A stretch of 64,000 nt of DNA from Paramoeba atlantica (GCA_977017575.1 CDRNVI010000008.1:1-64000); one strand, 5' to 3'; counted from the stretch's first letter, positions 36,727 to 46,674 are shown. Program-made: numbers and translations. Notes: a model not told the origin generated them from the letters alone.

Positions 36727-38568
36727 ATGAACCACACCCTCACCCAGGTCACCAAACACACCCCCACCCCCACCGTTGTCGAGGCCATGCTCCACGGCAC
36801 CGGGGTCGTCGCCATGGACTTTGGTCCCCACCTCATGCACTGGACCCTCGCATGCCGCGCCGCCCTCACCCACGGCCACCCCCCCACATCCCCCTCCCCC
36901 CTCCCCGGACCCGGCCACCGTCTCCTCTCCAACCTCCACCTCGCCCGCGAACACGCCCGTCTCACCCGGGACAAACTCCGTCGTCTCTACGTCGACCCCC
37001 ACGCCTGGGTCCCCGCCTACACCTCCACCCTGGTGGACTGGATCAACACCAACACCGACCCCCCCGGCGCCCTTCTCCCCCCCTCCCCCCACGGACCCCT
37101 CCCCGCCCTCCCCTTTGCCGCGGACGCCACCCAACGCGTGCTGCCCTTCCCCCAGCTCCTGGCCTACGAGCACAGCCTCGCGCGGTACAGCCACGGGGTA
37201 CGGCCCCTCGCCCACCTCCCCGCGCTCCACCCCCTCCACGGGGTCTACGCCCCGGGGGTCGTGGAGGGTCGCCTGTACCGCAGTCTGATCGGCTGGTTCC
37301 GCTCCACGGTGCGCACGGAGAGGTGCTGGCACGCGCTGGACTGGTGCAGCCAAAGTGGGGTGCTGAGTTGGGGGCTGCTGGTGAATGGGGTACGGCACCT
37401 GGTGTGTGTGGACCACGGGGTGAGGGGACTGCGCTCGACGAAGGGACAGGTGAGACGGTGCGCGGGGGAGGAGAAGTTTCAGAGGTGGGAGGGGGCGGGG
37501 AGGGTGACGTTGGTGCCGTTTGAGTATGAGAGTGCGGAGGGGGGAGGGAAGGGGGGTGGGAGGAGAGGGGGGGAAGGGGGGTCGACGGTTTCGTTTGAGG
37601 CGTTGGAGTACCAGTGTCCGGAGGCGTTGAAGGGGATGAAGTTTGATTTGATTGTCACGCATGTGGGATTGCCTGAGGTATCGATGACCCCTCTTACGGA
37701 GATGGGCCCTTTTCGCGCCCAGGTGCAACAGTCTCGTAAGAATACCATTCTGTCATTTTTGGAAATGTGTGAAAAGCACTTACTAAGGTGTGGAGGGCGC
37801 TACGTTGCAATCATATCCCACAATTACCATTGGCTTCTCTCAGGGGAGGTTCTTCCGTTGCCTTTAACCCCGCCTACGCATTGGGAAACGATTCTCGACG
37901 AGAGCTGTTCTCTTGGTGAGTGTGAGGGTATTCTTGGTGGCATTGAAACCGATATAACCGCTATGGCCACCGCTTCGAGTGCGATGCAAAAAACGCAGTC
38001 TCAGGACACGGACAATCCACTCAAAGTTACGCGCACAACACACAAGAAGCGCTCACAACTATGTGATTCCTTGTGGGTTCGAGATTATTTGCGTGATGTC
38101 ACGGGTCACCTATGGGTTCTACGGCTGAAAGGGGCCAATGAGCGCTATCTTAAATCGAAGCCTTCTAGCTATGAGGCTGGGGAGTCTTCGACGGACCTAC
38201 AACCTTGCGCTTGGAAAGAAACGCGTGATTATCAATACTACCAACCAAAGTCTGGTCCTCTTGATGCCGCTCTTGGAGCTAATGTGCCCACACTTTCATT
38301 TCTAGAAGACGCTTCATCTCAACGCCGAACTGACCTTGATGTTTTACATTCCTCACCTGAACCGCCAATTGCAGAACTCAACAAAAATGATCAATGCTCT
38401 AATAAAGAAATTGACGCACAGTCTTCTTTATCAAGTACGCCTCCTAGAACACGTGCCTCCGTGTCTCAGAACAAAGAAGATAAATATGCAAGAGCAATTC
38501 GACAGCAAAAAACAGCATTGAAAACACAAATTGACTTGCTGAATTTTCTTTCCAGCAAGCGTCTTTAA
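36727..38568 (+). CDS. Methyltransferase-like protein, probably mitochondrial or RNA-related
   Basis: The 613 residues are not assigned to a named family. The middle looks like a class I SAM-dependent methyltransferase fold: HALDWCSQSGVLSWGLLVNG then RHLVCVDHGVRGLRSTKGQV in the place of motif I and II, and FDLIVTHVGLPEVSMTPL in the place of motif IV (where N/D-PP-Y/F is usual), then MCEKHLLRCGGRYVAIISHN as motif VI. The GxGxG loop is degraded, so it may not bind SAM. A Gly-rich insert (37540-37580) separates the parts. The C-terminal 170 residues are Ser/Lys-rich, ending in a basic coiled segment. Composition flips C to G near 37.25 kb. Confidence 0.5.
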   Translation: MNHTLTQVTKHTPTPTVVEAMLHGTGVVAMDFGPHLMHWTLACRAALTHGHPPTSPSPLPGPGHRLLSNLHLAREHARLTRDKLRRLYVDPHAWVPAYTSTLVDWINTNTDPPGALLPPSPHGPLPALPFAADATQRVLPFPQLLAYEHSLARYSHGVRPLAHLPALHPLHGVYAPGVVEGRLYRSLIGWFRSTVRTERCWHALDWCSQSGVLSWGLLVNGVRHLVCVDHGVRGLRSTKGQVRRCAGEEKFQRWEGAGRVTLVPFEYESAEGGGKGGGRRGGEGGSTVSFEALEYQCPEALKGMKFDLIVTHVGLPEVSMTPLTEMGPFRAQVQQSRKNTILSFLEMCEKHLLRCGGRYVAIISHNYHWLLSGEVLPLPLTPPTHWETILDESCSLGECEGILGGIETDITAMATASSAMQKTQSQDTDNPLKVTRTTHKKRSQLCDSLWVRDYLRDVTGHLWVLRLKGANERYLKSKPSSYEAGESSTDLQPCAWKETRDYQYYQPKSGPLDAALGANVPTLSFLEDASSQRRTDLDVLHSSPEPPIAELNKNDQCSNKEIDAQSSLSSTPPRTRASVSQNKEDKYARAIRQQKTALKTQIDLLNFLSSKRL

Positions 38569-38722
38569 GCGCTTGAAGTGGTCCCTGGAGCATATCACAC
38601 TTAATACTAAAGATTCTAGAATATCTTTTCTTTTATATCTTTTTGCAGGTTCAAACCGAGGAATCGAACCAAAAGTGTAAATTCATCTCAATTTTGATTA
38701 TCAATTTTATTGGAGGTCTCTA

Positions 38723-39865
38723 ATGCTCTCTGTGATAACATCGTTTCCTCTTGCGGTGTTCTACATCCCATGCACTTTGGTTCGTGCTAATAACCTTCAG
38801 TATCCTACTACGGGGTTCTCGTGCGCAGATGCAGCGGTTAAACTTACTACCCAGCAATGCACAGGATTTTTAACGTCTGATGAATCACACGCACGTGTGG
38901 CGACTCGAAAGGTCCATAGCAGCGTTCTCCCAATAGAATATGACCTTGCCAGAATGGTATCTAAAGTGAAGAATCTCTCTCCTAGCTGGCGTGTAGAACG
39001 GTCTGCGAACACGTGGGACGGAATTGTTTGCGACGTAGACGGTAGTGTAACACGAATTCATTGGAGCGATCGGAATATGGCAGGTGAACTCCTATTTTCC
39101 TATCTACCTAGAACTTTGGAAGAGTTGAGAATGAACACTAATAATCTCATTGGTCGCTGTGATATTCCCCATGATTGTCGCGTTCTTACTAGTGTAGATG
39201 TCAGTCACAATGAGTTGTCGGAGATCGACATTTCTTTATTACCAGGCTCTGTAACATACTTGGAGTTATCTTCTAATCTATTTCACGGCCTGGTTGATTT
39301 CGAAGCTTTGCCTGAAATGCTTCGAAATATACATTTAGCGAACAACAAATTCGTAGGTCCCGTCTCACTTGTATCTCTTCCAAATAACACCAGGTATATT
39401 TATCTTGATTTTAATTCTTTCGAAGGCCCGCTTGACCTGACTTGTCTCCCGTCAAAATTTAACACTATTTCAGCTTACGACAATCGTCTGAACGGAGAAT
39501 TAAACATATCACAATTGCCGCGATCAACGCGACAGCTTGCTCTTGCGAAGAATCAGTTTCAAGGTACCATTGATCTTTCATATTTACCACCCCTGGTGTA
39601 CTATGTTTCTTTTTTCGGGAATAACCTTACGGTATACATGGACACTTCGAAATTTTCAGAAAATTTCAGAGAATTCTGTATCAGCTATCCTCCACGAAGA
39701 TACGCGAAAGTTACGTCTTTACCGGGCATGAAACTAAAATGGCACGGAAATAATAACACTTTTTACGGCCTCCAATCGGCGGACATCAAAAGGACTAAAG
39801 CTGCTTTGTTAATTGAACAGGAACTTGAGTGGAAGCCAATTGAGATAGAAATCGCTACAGAATAA
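38723..39865 (+). CDS. Secreted or surface leucine-rich-repeat protein
   Basis: The 380 residues start with a signal peptide (MLSVITSFPLAVFYIPCTLV, cut after RA). An N-terminal cap (about 82-110) has NTWDGIVCDVDGSV, the W.GV.C type seen in plant, Leishmania PSA and bodonid LRR proteins. About nine LRRs follow in a repeating form: LPRTLEELRMNTNNLIGRCD, LPGSVTYLELSSNLFHG, LPNNTRYIYLDFNSFEGPLD, LPRSTRQLALAKNQFQGTID. The C-terminus is hydrophilic and no GPI signal or membrane anchor is seen. A paralogous pseudogene is at 52721. Acceptor-like ATCTTTTTGCAG ends at 38649. Confidence 0.75.
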   Translation: MLSVITSFPLAVFYIPCTLVRANNLQYPTTGFSCADAAVKLTTQQCTGFLTSDESHARVATRKVHSSVLPIEYDLARMVSKVKNLSPSWRVERSANTWDGIVCDVDGSVTRIHWSDRNMAGELLFSYLPRTLEELRMNTNNLIGRCDIPHDCRVLTSVDVSHNELSEIDISLLPGSVTYLELSSNLFHGLVDFEALPEMLRNIHLANNKFVGPVSLVSLPNNTRYIYLDFNSFEGPLDLTCLPSKFNTISAYDNRLNGELNISQLPRSTRQLALAKNQFQGTIDLSYLPPLVYYVSFFGNNLTVYMDTSKFSENFREFCISYPPRRYAKVTSLPGMKLKWHGNNNTFYGLQSADIKRTKAALLIEQELEWKPIEIEIATE

Positions 39866-40288
39866 TCTTGGATGGGATTGGCAAGGAATACGCAAATACG
39901 CACACTTATGAATAGTCCTTATTAGATTGTATACACAAATGCTAATGTAAAGAAGTGGTATAGGAGTGTTTATAAAGAAGTGGCATAGGAGGATGTAGAA
40001 ATATTGTGAAACATACGGACAACGTGGATCAAGCTAAATTTGCATCAGTTTCGCCAGGATTTCATACTGATCTGTAGTGTAAATACTGTAGTGTAAATTA
40101 GGAATTACATGAATAAAATTTCTCCTTTGGAATACATGAACAATTTTAAACTACTTTAGATCATCGCCAAATAATTAGTCGCATTTTTTCGGTTACAGAA
40201 TTCCTTTTCCGAGCGTTCGAGTACTCGAGATTTTCTTTTGCTCGAAATTTAGTTTTTATTTTTGAGTTTGCACACAATTCTCTTATTA
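39866..40288. other. Intergenic spacer
   Basis: AT-rich, 423 bases. A short direct repeat (AAAGAAGTGG...ATAGGAG) is at 39949-39990. No gene is seen. Confidence 0.35.
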
Positions 40289-42214
40289 ATGGAAGTTTCA
40301 GAAACATCGCTTCAAGAATTTGTACATAGTTTAGAGTACGAAGAGTCAGTAGACCTTGCTCAGTTGTTGTACGCTTCGATTAGAAGTTCCGATTTTTTTC
40401 ACTTGACTTGCCCTGCTTTTCCGTTCGGTGTGGTAGAATACTTCCTAGGGACAATTCTGCGCAATTTTGATCGAGCAAGTGAGGATAACGCATATAAGAA
40501 ACGCATCGAGGTCTTCAAGCTGCTTATCTTTCACCCTTGGTTTTGCATTGGTCATTGGAAAATCGGGCCCTCTATTGATTTATGCAATAATTCGGGTCAC
40601 ATCCATCTCTATCACGCTCTGCTTCATTGGAGAGGATTAATGGAATACAGCATCCATTGTTGCACGAACAAGAGATGTCCTCATCGCTCTTCCGTTGTAG
40701 GTCAAGCTTCCGTATCAGTCCGAGAGGACACATTACCTTTGTGGACGACCCTCGCCTTCTCACTTTATCCGATATCCCATAGACTAGCCGTGCGGGTTTT
40801 GTTTCATGCCACTATAAACGAAATTCTGTCTGATCGTGCAGCTTATGAGATAGCGACATTTATGTCACCCTTAATTCTTCCTAACTCCTTTGTGTTTGAA
40901 TCTTTGTCTAAGTCTTCACCAGAAATTTCTAGAACCAATCGGGAATATGGCACCTCTCCCTTACTCCCGAAGGGTTCTGTCCTTCCAACGCCAATCGCAC
41001 AAGGAAGAACTGCTCAAACAAACCCACTGCTACACCAAAACTTGCTTGAGGAAAAAGTTGAGGGAATTGATATTTCTCAATCCTATGGTACACCTCTTCC
41101 AATACGACATATGGAGGGCAGCAGACGGAGTCTTCTTCCCTCGGGTGTAACAACGGTAAACAATTCTTCGGAATCAACGGAGATGCACTCCTTTGACAGG
41201 TCTAATATGGAAATCTCTGAAGAATCCCTCAAATCTCGTGCGACACGTTCGTTTCACTTGGATCACCCGTCTCTGGTGGAGTACGGAATAGAAATCTTAG
41301 GTGACAATACGTCGAGTATTGAGGTTCGCTGCCGAAAAACGAATACACTTGTAGACAAAGGAAAGCTTCTGGGGGTGAAGAACAAAAAACTCTATTGGGT
41401 ACCAAATACACTCCAGCACTTGAATAGTCACGCCGAACTTGGAACTCCACAATTCGTCCGAAGTAAACTTGTTATTCAACATATCACAGATGAAGATCGT
41501 CGCCAATCAAGGAATTTTAATAATAGTACAGAGCGCGTTATTTCTGGAGCTACTCCCTATACGCAATCAGATATATCTGGAGGAGCAATGCAGTTCAAAA
41601 GTGTTGAAGACGTTAACGAGACAGTGTCGGAACTCATCACTCCTAATGACAGCTCAGTAGGACTTTCCCCTTTATCTGCTTATGAATCCAATTCGTACCT
41701 TGAAGTCACCCAGTTCACTGATTATTCACAAAGTGTCGATCGTAATTTTACTCCCTTGCCGAATGAAAGAGTAAAAACGGACAGGAAGACATCGCCATGG
41801 GAAAGACTTCACGAAGGTCGTGCGGAGACCCTTTCTTCATTTCTTTCTCACCGTATGGTAAAAGGGAAAGAGTTGCGTTCCCTTTCGGAGGCTCTCGAAG
41901 AAGTGGCTGAATACAACGCTCCACTCAGTTTTCGTTGTAGGCTGGCGGCTGACGGCTTAGAGTCTCGATTGTTGGATGTGTCCGGAAAGGCAACTATGCC
42001 ATACGGACTGTACTTTGGCCAACGTATCTGTCGCCCGTGGGGATCGATCACCGAAGAAGGAACAATACTCGGATTAGGGGAAGACAAGGCTCTTTGGTGG
42101 CTACCAGATTACAGTATCGGTATGGCTCGGCTTGCTCTTTCTCCGGAGCAAATTTCTCTATTAGTTAAGCCAAAAATTATCGGAGCCGCGATTCCTCGTG
42201 AATACGAAGAGTGA
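40289..42214 (+). CDS. Unknown protein with a twice-repeated 'G-x-(L/I)-LG...LxWxP' module
   Basis: The 641 residues run from the first ATG (an in-frame TTG lies upstream at 40262). N-terminal ~185 residues: helical, Cys/His-rich (NSGHIHLYHALLHWRGL, HCCTNKRCPHRSS), possibly zinc-binding. The middle is disordered. Two related modules are visible: VDKGKLLGVKNKKLYWVPN (about 355-375) and TEEGTILGLGEDKALWWLPD (about 590-610), the second preceded by MPYGLYFGQRICRPWG. Both look like small beta-barrels, a pattern I associate with repeated modules in protist proteins but cannot name. Function is unknown. Confidence 0.6.
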   Translation: MEVSETSLQEFVHSLEYEESVDLAQLLYASIRSSDFFHLTCPAFPFGVVEYFLGTILRNFDRASEDNAYKKRIEVFKLLIFHPWFCIGHWKIGPSIDLCNNSGHIHLYHALLHWRGLMEYSIHCCTNKRCPHRSSVVGQASVSVREDTLPLWTTLAFSLYPISHRLAVRVLFHATINEILSDRAAYEIATFMSPLILPNSFVFESLSKSSPEISRTNREYGTSPLLPKGSVLPTPIAQGRTAQTNPLLHQNLLEEKVEGIDISQSYGTPLPIRHMEGSRRSLLPSGVTTVNNSSESTEMHSFDRSNMEISEESLKSRATRSFHLDHPSLVEYGIEILGDNTSSIEVRCRKTNTLVDKGKLLGVKNKKLYWVPNTLQHLNSHAELGTPQFVRSKLVIQHITDEDRRQSRNFNNSTERVISGATPYTQSDISGGAMQFKSVEDVNETVSELITPNDSSVGLSPLSAYESNSYLEVTQFTDYSQSVDRNFTPLPNERVKTDRKTSPWERLHEGRAETLSSFLSHRMVKGKELRSLSEALEEVAEYNAPLSFRCRLAADGLESRLLDVSGKATMPYGLYFGQRICRPWGSITEEGTILGLGEDKALWWLPDYSIGMARLALSPEQISLLVKPKIIGAAIPREYEE

Positions 42215-42300
42215 TGCAAAGTATCATTGTGCACACATAACCAATCACAATTCCATTTTTCGTCAGTATTCCTTTACTACTTTTCCGTTCACAAAAAAAA

Positions 42301-43686
42301 ATGCAACAAAAACTTTTTACAAGCATAAAAAGATTCTTTTCTTCATGTAAAGCACTATTCTCTCTCGTGTACATGCTACTCCGCATCTCCTCCTTCCGTA
42401 CCCCCCTACGTATCGGTCATCCCTTTCACACCCAACCCACACCACCCAACAAACCACATCCCCCAAAGCCCGCCCCATTCCATCCTAAACGACAACAACA
42501 ACAACCCCCGAACACCACAACAACCACCACCACATCAACAACAACAACCCCTCCCCCTCCCCCCGAACCCCCACTGGCCTTCCTCACCCAACTCCAACAC
42601 GGTGTCGAGGAACACACTGAACCCTACCCGTCTCTCTCTCTCCACAATTTCCTCTTCCCCAAAAACCTTTTCTCTACTTCTTCTACAAGTACATCTCCTA
42701 GGTCCACAAGCACATCTACAAGCACATCTCCTAGGTCCACAAGTACATCTACAAGCACATCTCCTAGGTCCACAAGCACATCTACAAGCACATCCACAAG
42801 TACATCTACAAGCACATCTACAAGCACACCTACAAGCAGCACATTTACAAGTACGTCTCCTAGATCCACAAGTACATCCACAAGTGCACCTCCAAGTGCA
42901 CCCACAAGCACATCTACCCGTACATCCACGAGCCCCCCCACAAGCCCCCCTCCCCCTCCACCCCCTAGATCCACACCCCCCTCCCCCCCTCCCCCCGACT
43001 TCCCCGTGATGCTCCCCCCACGCTGGTGCACCGCCCTCACCCACGCCGTGCACACCACCTTCCCCGGGCTCACCTTCACCCACAACCGCACCCTCCTGCA
43101 GGCCTTCATCCACCCCTCCTACTGCGGGCTGTCCGCAGCCCACACCGCGGCGGGTCTCGCCCCCGTGGGACGGGACCTGCTGCGGCTGCTGTACACCGCC
43201 TGGGTGGTACGGGCCAACCCGCACGGGGGTCTCGGGGAGGGGAGGGGGGGGGAGGGGGGACCCGAGCAGGTGGTGCGGGACCTGATGGGGACCGCGGTGC
43301 TGTGTGAGACCTGTGTGCGGGGGTGGGGGGGGCTGGGGGGGTGGGTGTTAAGCAATGAGGGGTTGTTTCGGCTGCCGAGGGCGTTTGAGCCGGGGAGTTG
43401 GAAGAAAGGGGAGGGGGGGGTGGGGGGGTGGAGACGGGGGAGGGAGGGGACGGTGTGGCATTATGTGAGGAGGAGGAGGGGGGAGGGGGGGGTGGAGAAG
43501 GGGGTGGAGGGGAGGAGGGAGAGTGGGGAAGAGGAGGAAGAGGATCCGGTACCTGTGGAGGAAACGTTGGTCCTGGCCTTTCTGGGTGGGTTGTATTACG
43601 ATCAAGGTCTCCCAGCCGTTGTTGATTTTGTGCAAAAGTACATGCAAAAGCACGCGCTTGCGTTCTTGTTAGAGAGGGACGCATAA
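42301..43686 (+). CDS. Non-catalytic RNase III-fold protein, probably mitochondrial (mL44-like)
   Basis: The 461 residues begin with a Lys/Arg/Ser presequence (MQQKLFTSIKRFFSSCKALF; a second ATG at 42373 starts MLLRISSFRTPLRI). A long Pro/Thr/Ser low-complexity stretch follows, then from about 235 an RNase III domain: FTHNRTLLQAFIHPSYCG, then the helix GRDLLRLLYTAW in place of the LEFLGDAVL signature, and LVLAFLGGLYYDQGLPAVV at the end. The acidic catalytic residues of the signature and the last Glu are replaced, so it should not cleave RNA. Such proteins are structural in mitoribosomes (mL44) and in kinetoplastid editing complexes. The gap to the preceding gene is only 86 bases. Composition flips C to G near 43.2 kb. 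Confidence 0.62.
   Translation: MQQKLFTSIKRFFSSCKALFSLVYMLLRISSFRTPLRIGHPFHTQPTPPNKPHPPKPAPFHPKRQQQQPPNTTTTTTTSTTTTPPPPPEPPLAFLTQLQHGVEEHTEPYPSLSLHNFLFPKNLFSTSSTSTSPRSTSTSTSTSPRSTSTSTSTSPRSTSTSTSTSTSTSTSTSTSTPTSSTFTSTSPRSTSTSTSAPPSAPTSTSTRTSTSPPTSPPPPPPPRSTPPSPPPPDFPVMLPPRWCTALTHAVHTTFPGLTFTHNRTLLQAFIHPSYCGLSAAHTAAGLAPVGRDLLRLLYTAWVVRANPHGGLGEGRGGEGGPEQVVRDLMGTAVLCETCVRGWGGLGGWVLSNEGLFRLPRAFEPGSWKKGEGGVGGWRRGREGTVWHYVRRRRGEGGVEKGVEGRRESGEEEEEDPVPVEETLVLAFLGGLYYDQGLPAVVDFVQKYMQKHALAFLLERDA
42685..42930. repeat. Ser/Thr-coding minisatellite
   Basis: Units of AGCACATCTACA (12 bases) and of about 33-36 bases (CTCCTAGGTCCACAAG plus ACATCTACA) recur with few changes. They encode STSTSTSPR. The purity suggests recent expansion by slippage and an expected length polymorphism. 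Confidence 0.85.
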
Positions 43687-44100
43687 GCTAAGTCCTTTAA
43701 GTGAGTGGACATTTTTGACTTGATTGGTCCGAAAGCGACGAGGAGATGGTTGGACTTCGACACGAATACGACACGTAGAATGAGCCGCTTTTTGTGATTT
43801 ACTGGTCAGTCGTATCGAGGCAGAGAATTTTCCTCCGAAGCACTTGTGAACATAGCAATGTTTAGCGTGGGCATGCGCCTGCATTTTCTCGATGTCAGCT
43901 TTCTTGTACGTCTGCATGCACTATGCACTGGATGGAATCTCAAACGATGCATTCATTCGCCAATATGCTCCTCTATCGAAGTAGAAGGTGTTCTTTTCTT
44001 TTCTCACAAGGTGTAGATTTATCATGAATAAAAAATGTACCCCGACGTACACAATTTTTTCTTTGTCCTCCATCAACTCTCTTTTTACAGAAAATCATTC
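43687..44100. promoter_or_regulatory. Spacer with splice-acceptor-like site that fixes the ABCD start
   Basis: No gene seen. CTCTCTTTTTACAG (ending 44090) is followed ten bases later by the ATG at 44101. An in-frame ATG at 44035 lies upstream of this acceptor and would be removed if the site is used. Confidence 0.45.
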
Positions 44101-46374
44101 ATGCAACAACCGGGTGCTCAACTGTCGTCCAGTCCCGGGCACCCCTATCTCTCCCGTGTTCGCTATTCCTTCCTCGTTTACCTCCTGTGGTTTCTCTTCC
44201 AACGGCGCCAGTTACGGTCCTATGCCGCGGCCCACCTCGGTAGCATGGGTCTCTCCGCCGACAAGCTCTTCACCCCCAACTTCCTCCCCTCCCTCCGTCG
44301 CATCGCCTCCATTGCCCTCCCCACCTGGCGCAGCCGCGAGGGTTTCAGCACCGCAACCTTCATCGCTCTCTTCTTCCTCAAAGCCTACCTCGTCGTCCAA
44401 CGCAGTGTCATGGACGGGGCCGTCCTGGAAGCCTTCCTGGCCGGCACCCACCGTCTCGTCGCCGTACTCAACTACGTCGGGTTCAGTCTCCTCGGGGCCG
44501 TCGTGAACGGGGCCATCCAGCACGTCCGTTACACCCTGATCGCGGCCTACCGTCTTCGCCTCACCACACACTTCCACGCGCGTTACCTCAACCACTCCAT
44601 CTTCTACTACGGCACCGTCCTGGACGACCGCATCCGTTCCCCCGATGTGGTCCTTACGAAATACTGCCATGAGTTTGCCGAGCACTTTGCCGAGCTCCCG
44701 TATTATTTTCTCATGCCGCTGTTAGAGGCCACCTCCTCGTTGTACATTGTGGGGCGGGAGCTCGGGGTGGGCACCGCGGCAGCGATTACCGCAATGGTGC
44801 TGGTCTCGCTACGCACGCTGCGGGTGCTTACCCCACCGTTTGGGAAGATTCACTCCGGACTGCTGCATGCCGAGGAGACGTTTAGACGGCACCACACGGA
44901 GCTGGCTGTGAATACGGAGCAGATTGCGTTGCAGCATGGTGGGGGGTTTCTTCGTCGGCGGCTGGACCAGGCTTGTGGGAAGGTGTGCGGGATGATGCGG
45001 CATATGGCACTCGCCCGGGGGTATTTTGTCGGGGTCGAGATGGCTATGATTACGTTGTGGAATACCGTGGGGTTTCTGGCGTGTGGGCTAACGTGGGGAG
45101 GAGAAGGGAAGATTACCCAACAGGATTCGGCGAATGCGTTGCGTACGTTTGTGGTGCATCGACATTTGATACGTAATTTTCACTCCGCGGTGAAGAAGTT
45201 GGCACTGAATTTGAAGGAGATTTCGCATTTAACGGAGTTCACCAATAAACTTGCGGAGTTTGACACCGTGTTGTCGAGTCTCGCTCGTGGGGAATTTCAC
45301 AAGCATGTCACGACGCCGGTACAACAGGAATCGGAAGAGACCGGTGGGGACTTGCCGTACAATTGGTCGCAATCCCTGCCTGATCTCACTTCCCCATCGG
45401 AGATCACGGAGCCGAAAATCGGGCAATCCACCTTTGAGACGGACATGGAGCCCGACGAACTTATTTGCGCTTATGACATTGATGTTGTCACTCCGGCCCG
45501 AAACATTCTCGTACATGACCTTACGTTACACATCCGTAGAGGAGAGAACTGGGTTATTACCGGGCCGAACGGGGCAGGAAAGAGCTCCTTGGTACGCATG
45601 CTTGCTGGTCTGTGGTTCCCCGCGAAAGGGGCGATTCGCGTGCACCCCTTGGTCGACTTTTTTGTACTCCCCCAGCAAGCTCTTATGGTCGCCGGATGCA
45701 CACTTTTGGACCAAGTTATCTTTCCAGATTATATTGTGCCCCAAGGGGAGGAGCATAGCTCGACGGAGCCGTGCGCGGTGGTGCATCCACCTGGAGCATT
45801 TGAGCTCGCAAGCCCTTCCCTCTCCCCCTCTGCTTCGGATCCCACCACATATAGCCCCGCAAGTTCCCCCATCGTACTCCGGGAGGATACAATGGAGAGT
45901 CGTGGGGCCCGAGGCGTGCGTCTGGACGAGGATCTCGTCTCCCGTGTGAAGCAGGCACTGGAAATTTCCACCGGAATGTCGATTGTTCCAGAGGTGTTCG
46001 GAAACTGGACTCATCCAAGTGCGGGTCTCGCTGCCTCACCGGACCTCAACTTCGAGTGGTCATCCCTGAGTGGAGGACAGCAACAAAAAGTGGCCCTCGC
46101 TCGCATGTTTTATCACGGCAGGAGGTCTGTGGACCATGGTCGAATTCCTGTGGTGGTGATGGATGAATCCACCTCTCAAATGGATTTCGATGCCGAAGAG
46201 AAGCTATTCAAAAACCTTGCGACCTCAAATATACAACTTATTTCCTTAACACACCGTCCGGAGGTAATGAAATATCATGAGCGTGTGCTAATTTTGGATC
46301 GTGAATCTCACGGATGGAAAGTACGACACATGTCCGCAGACAATCGATCCATTTCACCTGCGCGAGCTAAATAA
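44101..46374 (+). CDS. Peroxisomal/glycosomal ABCD-type half ABC transporter
   Basis: Imports fatty acids or acyl-CoA into peroxisome-like organelles as a dimer. The 757 residues have an N-terminal transmembrane domain (about 20-330) with family signatures RLRLTTHFHARYLNHSIFYY and DDRIRSPDVVLTKYCHEF (ABCD1: [20 protein letters not shown]), and an EAA-like HTELAVNTEQIALQHGG. The nucleotide-binding domain has Walker A GPNGAGKSS, Q-loop LPQQALM, signature LSGGQQQKVALARMF, Walker B PVVVMDESTSQMD and switch His in SLTHRP. A 100-residue Ser/Pro-rich loop separates the Q-loop from the signature. In kinetoplastids the homologues (GAT transporters) are glycosomal. The start is fixed by the acceptor at 44090. 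Confidence 0.86.
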   Translation: MQQPGAQLSSSPGHPYLSRVRYSFLVYLLWFLFQRRQLRSYAAAHLGSMGLSADKLFTPNFLPSLRRIASIALPTWRSREGFSTATFIALFFLKAYLVVQRSVMDGAVLEAFLAGTHRLVAVLNYVGFSLLGAVVNGAIQHVRYTLIAAYRLRLTTHFHARYLNHSIFYYGTVLDDRIRSPDVVLTKYCHEFAEHFAELPYYFLMPLLEATSSLYIVGRELGVGTAAAITAMVLVSLRTLRVLTPPFGKIHSGLLHAEETFRRHHTELAVNTEQIALQHGGGFLRRRLDQACGKVCGMMRHMALARGYFVGVEMAMITLWNTVGFLACGLTWGGEGKITQQDSANALRTFVVHRHLIRNFHSAVKKLALNLKEISHLTEFTNKLAEFDTVLSSLARGEFHKHVTTPVQQESEETGGDLPYNWSQSLPDLTSPSEITEPKIGQSTFETDMEPDELICAYDIDVVTPARNILVHDLTLHIRRGENWVITGPNGAGKSSLVRMLAGLWFPAKGAIRVHPLVDFFVLPQQALMVAGCTLLDQVIFPDYIVPQGEEHSSTEPCAVVHPPGAFELASPSLSPSASDPTTYSPASSPIVLREDTMESRGARGVRLDEDLVSRVKQALEISTGMSIVPEVFGNWTHPSAGLAASPDLNFEWSSLSGGQQQKVALARMFYHGRRSVDHGRIPVVVMDESTSQMDFDAEEKLFKNLATSNIQLISLTHRPEVMKYHERVLILDRESHGWKVRHMSADNRSISPARAK

Positions 46375-46674
46375 ATAGTTTGTGTCATTCATACAAATTC
46401 GCTTTTTATCAATTTGACTGCACGTAGGCAGGTGTAAATTTCTTATGTTAATTGTTAACAAACCTAATAATAATTGGGCGTGTCAAGTTCTTGCTTGCAG
46501 ATATCTGTTTTTAAAATCAGTTTTCAACTAATACAGTGTTCTATAGAATTTGAACGTACTTCTCGTTGAAGCGTCTGTGCTAATTTTTCTATTAAAATAT
46601 CATTGAAAATACAATTAAAGAAAAATAGGACCTGAAAATAGCACGTGCGCAAATTGTTAATGTGTTACATGTAG
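46375..46674. other. Intergenic spacer
   Basis: AT-rich 300 bases, no gene or repeat seen. Confidence 0.35.

Noticed and set aside
36661-37728. 355-codon minus-strand frame opposite the methyltransferase-like gene
   Set aside because: Gly/Val-rich antisense frame without motifs; strand inconsistent with all other genes.
38640-38700. Possible tRNA arm (GGTTCAAACC and GGAATCGAACC)
   Set aside because: No complementary acceptor stem or anticodon arm could be found around it.
42690-42930. Regular repeats that could suggest a CRISPR-like array
   Set aside because: The repeat is a coding minisatellite without unique spacers, in a eukaryotic gene.
43669-43917. 82-codon minus-strand frame with several His/Cys after the RNase III-like gene
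   Set aside because: No finger spacing; overlaps the gene's end; on the unused strand.
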